From Bacillota bacterium (GTDB lineage: Bacteria > Bacillota > Clostridia > Lachnospirales > Anaerotignaceae): a DNA stretch of 6,262 bases. The position numbers were made by a program, and so were the translations under genes. Each line of letters opens with the position of its first letter. The stretch's first letter is position 1. The notes beneath the pieces are model-generated. The model searched no databases. It was not told where the DNA came from and was given only the letters and a program-made list of their open reading frames with translations. Of the stretch, positions 3,947-6,262 are shown piece by piece. The stretch spans positions 1 to 6,262 of the forward strand of contig JAEZPX010000090.1 of NCBI GenBank assembly GCA_023413275.1. The letters are read 5' to 3'.

Positions 3947-5365
3947 TTATTTTTTCTTTCCTTCCAAATGAAAGGATAGCGAAAGCAAAAAGGTGATTGC
4001 GATAATAACCGTGGCAGCTGTAATGGAATATTGAAAACCCGCGTATAAGGCTTCCACTGGAATAGTGGAACTGTATGTTGCACCTGCCTGTTTTAAATAC
4101 TTTGCCTGTCCGGCATCCATAAGACCTATAAAGAGCGGAGTACCAAGTGCTGCCCCTATTTGGATGAAGGTGTTTATGATCGCCACGCCGTGGACCTGAC
4201 TGTTTGGTGGCAATTGCCTCAGTGCATTGGATTGGTTTGAAGACCATGCAAGGGATATTCCAAAAAACACAAAAATATTTAGGAAGGTGATGCCAGCTAG
4301 GGAAGTTGATGGTTGGATCCGTGATAAAGCAAACAGAGCAAACAGCATAATTACAAGGCCAAGGGGAATGATTATTTTTCCCCCGAAGCTGTCATAAATT
4401 TTTCCTGATATCAGCGTCATAATACAGCAAATCACTGCGGCAGGGAGCAATACGAGTGCAGAAGTAAATGAAGTACAGTTTAATCCACTCTGTAACAGCA
4501 TCGGTAGTATAACGTTCATGGAAAATTGAACCATTTGGATTGTTATGACCAAAATTGCGCCAATAGAAAAAAATGGTTTTCGAAAGACTGTAATGTCAAG
4601 CATTGGTTCTTTTAAGTGCAATTGTCTCTTTCCAAACAGCAGAAGTGAAGCTATTCCGACGATAAAGATTATAATAGTGAGTGCCAAGGATGTACTTGTC
4701 TGGAGAATACTCATTCCATATACAATAAATGCAAAGCCGATTGAGGAAAGGATTATTGAAAAAACATCTATTCTTGGTCTTGTTATTTCCATTGACGTAT
4801 GTAAAAAGATACTGCCTCCGATGATACAGAAAATAATCAGCGGAATCAAAAGAAAGAACAGGGCTCTCCAAGTAAAAAACTGCAATACAATTCCCGCTAC
4901 GATAGGACCGAGTGAGGGACCCACCAGAATGGCACTAGTGCACAGACTCATTGCAAAACCATATCTTTCAGGAGGATTGATGCATAACACGGTATTAACC
5001 ATAATTGGTACTAACAGGCCAGTTCCCACTGCTTGTACCATCCTTGCTGCTAATAAAATTTGAAATGTTGATGAGATGGCAGCAAACAAAGTTCCAATGA
5101 GAAAAAAGGACATTGCCCCCACATACAACTGTCTTGTTGTAAAGGTGCGCAAAAGAAATGCTGTTGCAGGAACCATGATTGCAACAACTAAAACGTATCC
5201 CGTAGATAGCCATTGAATCGTGGTAGCAGATACATTCAGTTCTACCATCATATTACTTAGGGCAACATTCAGTAGGGTTTCATTAAAGAGGGATAAGGAA
5301 CCCCCAAATAATAAAAATATCATCATTGCAGTAATATTTTCTTTTTTGTTATTAAGATTTAACAT
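3947..5365 (-). CDS. DHA2-family (EmrB/QacA-type) MFS drug efflux transporter
   Basis: A 472-residue integral membrane protein of the major facilitator superfamily, expected to export drugs or toxic compounds in exchange for protons. Hydrophobic segments run through the whole length in a pattern consistent with the 14 helices of the DHA2 group. Seen motifs are the helix-1 motif FNETLLNVALSNM (27-39), the loop RTFTTRQLY (73-81), the helix-4 motif RMVQAVGTG (108-116), and the antiporter motif C as GPSLGPIVAGIV (149-160). A central charged loop lies near residues 246-257 and the tail ends in EGKKK. The ATG at 5363-5365 is supported by AAGGAG seven bases upstream (5373-5378). Upstream on the same strand is the NMO/FabK-like gene, about 200 bases away, with a hairpin between them. 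The substrate cannot be told from sequence. Several shadow frames overlap it on both strands. Confidence 0.95.
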   Translation of the reverse strand: MLNLNNKKENITAMMIFLLFGGSLSLFNETLLNVALSNMMVELNVSATTIQWLSTGYVLVVAIMVPATAFLLRTFTTRQLYVGAMSFFLIGTLFAAISSTFQILLAARMVQAVGTGLLVPIMVNTVLCINPPERYGFAMSLCTSAILVGPSLGPIVAGIVLQFFTWRALFFLLIPLIIFCIIGGSIFLHTSMEITRPRIDVFSIILSSIGFAFIVYGMSILQTSTSLALTIIIFIVGIASLLLFGKRQLHLKEPMLDITVFRKPFFSIGAILVITIQMVQFSMNVILPMLLQSGLNCTSFTSALVLLPAAVICCIMTLISGKIYDSFGGKIIIPLGLVIMLFALFALSRIQPSTSLAGITFLNIFVFFGISLAWSSNQSNALRQLPPNSQVHGVAIINTFIQIGAALGTPLFIGLMDAGQAKYLKQAGATYSSTIPVEALYAGFQYSITAATVIIAITFLLSLSFHLEGKKK

Positions 5366-5372
5366 GAATTAA

Positions 5373-5378
5373 CTCCTT
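5373..5378 (-). promoter_or_regulatory. Ribosome binding site of efflux transporter gene
   Basis: The minus strand reads AAGGAG, seven bases before the ATG at 5363-5365. It supports that start. Confidence 0.8.
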
Positions 5379-5399
5379 AACTGTTGAATTTTTTTTATT

Positions 5400-5428
5400 G
5401 AAATAGATTTACATTAAAAAACCATCAA
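5400..5428 (-). promoter_or_regulatory. Weak candidate promoter for transporter gene
   Basis: On the minus strand TTGATG (5423-5428) is followed after 17 bases by TATTTC (5400-5405), a seven of twelve match. It overlaps the right arm of the hairpin at 5416-5465. No better promoter is seen between the hairpin and the gene, so the transporter may alternatively be transcribed by read-through from the gene upstream. Confidence 0.25.
5414..5425 (-). other. Possible three-codon upstream reading frame
   Basis: On the minus strand ATG GTT TTT TAA (Met-Val-Phe-stop) is preceded by a perfect AGGAGG (5434-5439) at an eight-base spacing. The start codon lies in the second arm of the hairpin that separates the flavoenzyme gene from the transporter gene. 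Very short upstream frames are known before some antibiotic-resistance genes controlled by ribosome-mediated attenuation. Whether this one is translated is not shown by the sequence. Confidence 0.35.
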
Positions 5429-5465
5429 GACTTCCTCCTTGTAGGAAAGAAATTCGATGGTTTTT
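5416..5465 (-). terminator. Interrupted hairpin between flavoenzyme and transporter genes
   Basis: AAAAACCATC (5417-5426) pairs with GATGGTTTTT (5456-5465). Inside, TTCCT (5432-5436) pairs with AGGAA (5443-5447) with unpaired stretches between the two stems. On the minus strand the outer stem ends in six T, so it can act as the terminator of the flavoenzyme gene, about 105 bases after its stop. T-runs on both sides would also allow plus-strand activity. The AGGAGG and ATG embedded in the folded region make an attenuator role for the transporter possible. Confidence 0.6.
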
Positions 5466-5569
5466 CACATAAAGGAAACATCATCTATTCCATTGTTTCT
5501 CTGTTGTTGTTAATGGACATAATTACGCTATATAAAGCTGGAATAAGTAAGCGATTTATACTTTTTTTG

Positions 5570-6262
5570 CTATTTTGCAAATTGAACAGCGTTTAATAGC
5601 ATTGATGTATAGTCTCGTATTAATTCTTCCATAATTTCTTTTGCACCTTGTTTTTGAGTTAGCATTCCTACGTTTTGTCCTACAACGACAGTACCTTCTT
5701 TTTCAATTTCTCCATCAATAGCTGCTTTGCGAAGACTGCCGGAGCATAATTCCTGGATGATTTTCGCTGCATCTTCTTTTTTATATTGCTTTTCAGCCGC
5801 TAATACCTTTTCTGAAAGGCTGTTGGCTAGACCTCTTACAGCATCATTAACCGCAACACCAGTCAGGACAGTATCCCCCTCTGTTGCTTTGATGACCGCA
5901 TTTTTATAGTTTTCGTGAACATGGCATTCGTGGGCAAGCAGAAAACGACTTCCTATTTCAACGCCTACGGCTCCCAGCATAAATGAAGCTGCAATTCCTC
6001 TGCCATCTGCGATACCGCTGGAGTTAATGATTGGAACTTTTACTGCATCCACTACATGGGGAATCAAGGAAAAGGTCCCTGTAAATCCATAGATATGGCC
6101 ACCGCCGTCAGCACCTTTCACAGATATGAAGTCTACTCCCACTTTTTCATAAACCAATGCTTCTTCTACCGTGGATGCCTTACCAATTATAATAATTCCG
6201 GCTGCTCTTAATTTGGCCGCATAAGCAGATAAGATGTCAGGAAGTGTTGAAGGGCCTTCTAG
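5570..6262 (-). CDS. Nitronate monooxygenase / FabK-like flavoenzyme (5' end outside window)
   Basis: The C-terminal 230 residues of an FMN-dependent TIM-barrel enzyme of the 2-nitropropane dioxygenase family, which holds nitronate monooxygenases and the enoyl-ACP reductase FabK. The frame is open to the window edge, so about a third of the protein is missing. A TTG at 6155-6157 is just an internal Leu codon. In window residues: VKGADGGGHIYGF (48-60), where His56 matches the conserved His of the family's EAGGH/ESGGH motif; the phosphate-binding strand IINSSGIADGRG (78-89); GSRF (104-107); and ECHVHENYK (112-120), a feature of FabK-like members. It is expected to be cytoplasmic. Which reaction it carries out, nitronate oxidation, enoyl reduction or another, cannot be decided. 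The next gene downstream on its strand is the efflux transporter. Confidence 0.9.
   Translation of the reverse strand, partial: LEGPSTLPDILSAYAAKLRAAGIIIIGKASTVEEALVYEKVGVDFISVKGADGGGHIYGFTGTFSLIPHVVDAVKVPIINSSGIADGRGIAASFMLGAVGVEIGSRFLLAHECHVHENYKNAVIKATEGDTVLTGVAVNDAVRGLANSLSEKVLAAEKQYKKEDAAKIIQELCSGSLRKAAIDGEIEKEGTVVVGQNVGMLTQKQGAKEIMEELIRDYTSMLLNAVQFAK

Noticed and set aside
3894..4247. Minus-strand frame of 117 codons and similar frames within the transporter
   Set aside because: They overlap the clear MFS transporter gene in other phases and lack any family features.

Overview
The window reads as chromosomal DNA of a low-G+C Gram-positive anaerobe, most likely a member of the Clostridia. 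The grounds are AT-rich intergenic DNA, strong AGGAGG-type ribosome binding sites, classic hairpin-plus-T-run terminators, and the protein families present (DUF1697, a short DtxR-type regulator, a DHA2 efflux pump, an FMN-dependent nitronate monooxygenase/FabK-like enzyme). No rRNA, tRNA, CRISPR array or intact mobile element was seen. Species cannot be named from sequence alone.

Layout. Positions 1-267 hold no convincing gene but carry a hairpin terminator. A DUF1697 gene lies on the minus strand (268-807), with a near-consensus promoter at 856-884. That promoter lies at the edge of a G+C-richer island (about 837-1130) with a doubtful plus-strand ORF, which looks like a remnant or foreign fragment. 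Next is a LysR-type regulator (1339-2223, plus) with a palindrome near its promoter and a textbook terminator. A 359-base AT-rich leader region follows (2224-2582), packed with small inverted repeats. It precedes a two-gene plus-strand operon: a 95-residue unknown protein with a Tyr/Pro-rich centre and a Cys/His-containing tail, then a DtxR/MntR-like regulator. The regulator's ribosome binding site overlaps the stop codon of the small gene. A decayed reading frame (about 3297-3690, two internal stops) and a strong terminator (3687-3733) close this transcription unit.

The right part is on the minus strand: a DHA2-family drug-efflux transporter (3947-5365) and, upstream of it, the C-terminal 230 residues of an NMO/FabK-like flavoenzyme that runs off the window end (5570-6262). 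Between these two genes is a hairpin that contains a strong ribosome binding site followed by a three-codon reading frame (ATG GTT TTT TAA). This could be a plain terminator or an attenuator of the pump gene.

The most interesting part is the DtxR-like operon. Its leader carries two copies of the inverted repeat GTTAG-N6-CTAAC, half-sites resembling those of DtxR/IdeR operators. The second copy encloses part of the ribosome binding site and ends immediately before the start codon. The regulator keeps the primary-site Cys/Glu/His residues but appears to lack the ancillary metal-site residues. A self-regulated metal- or redox-responsive unit with an uncharacterised small partner is a reasonable hypothesis, but an inference.
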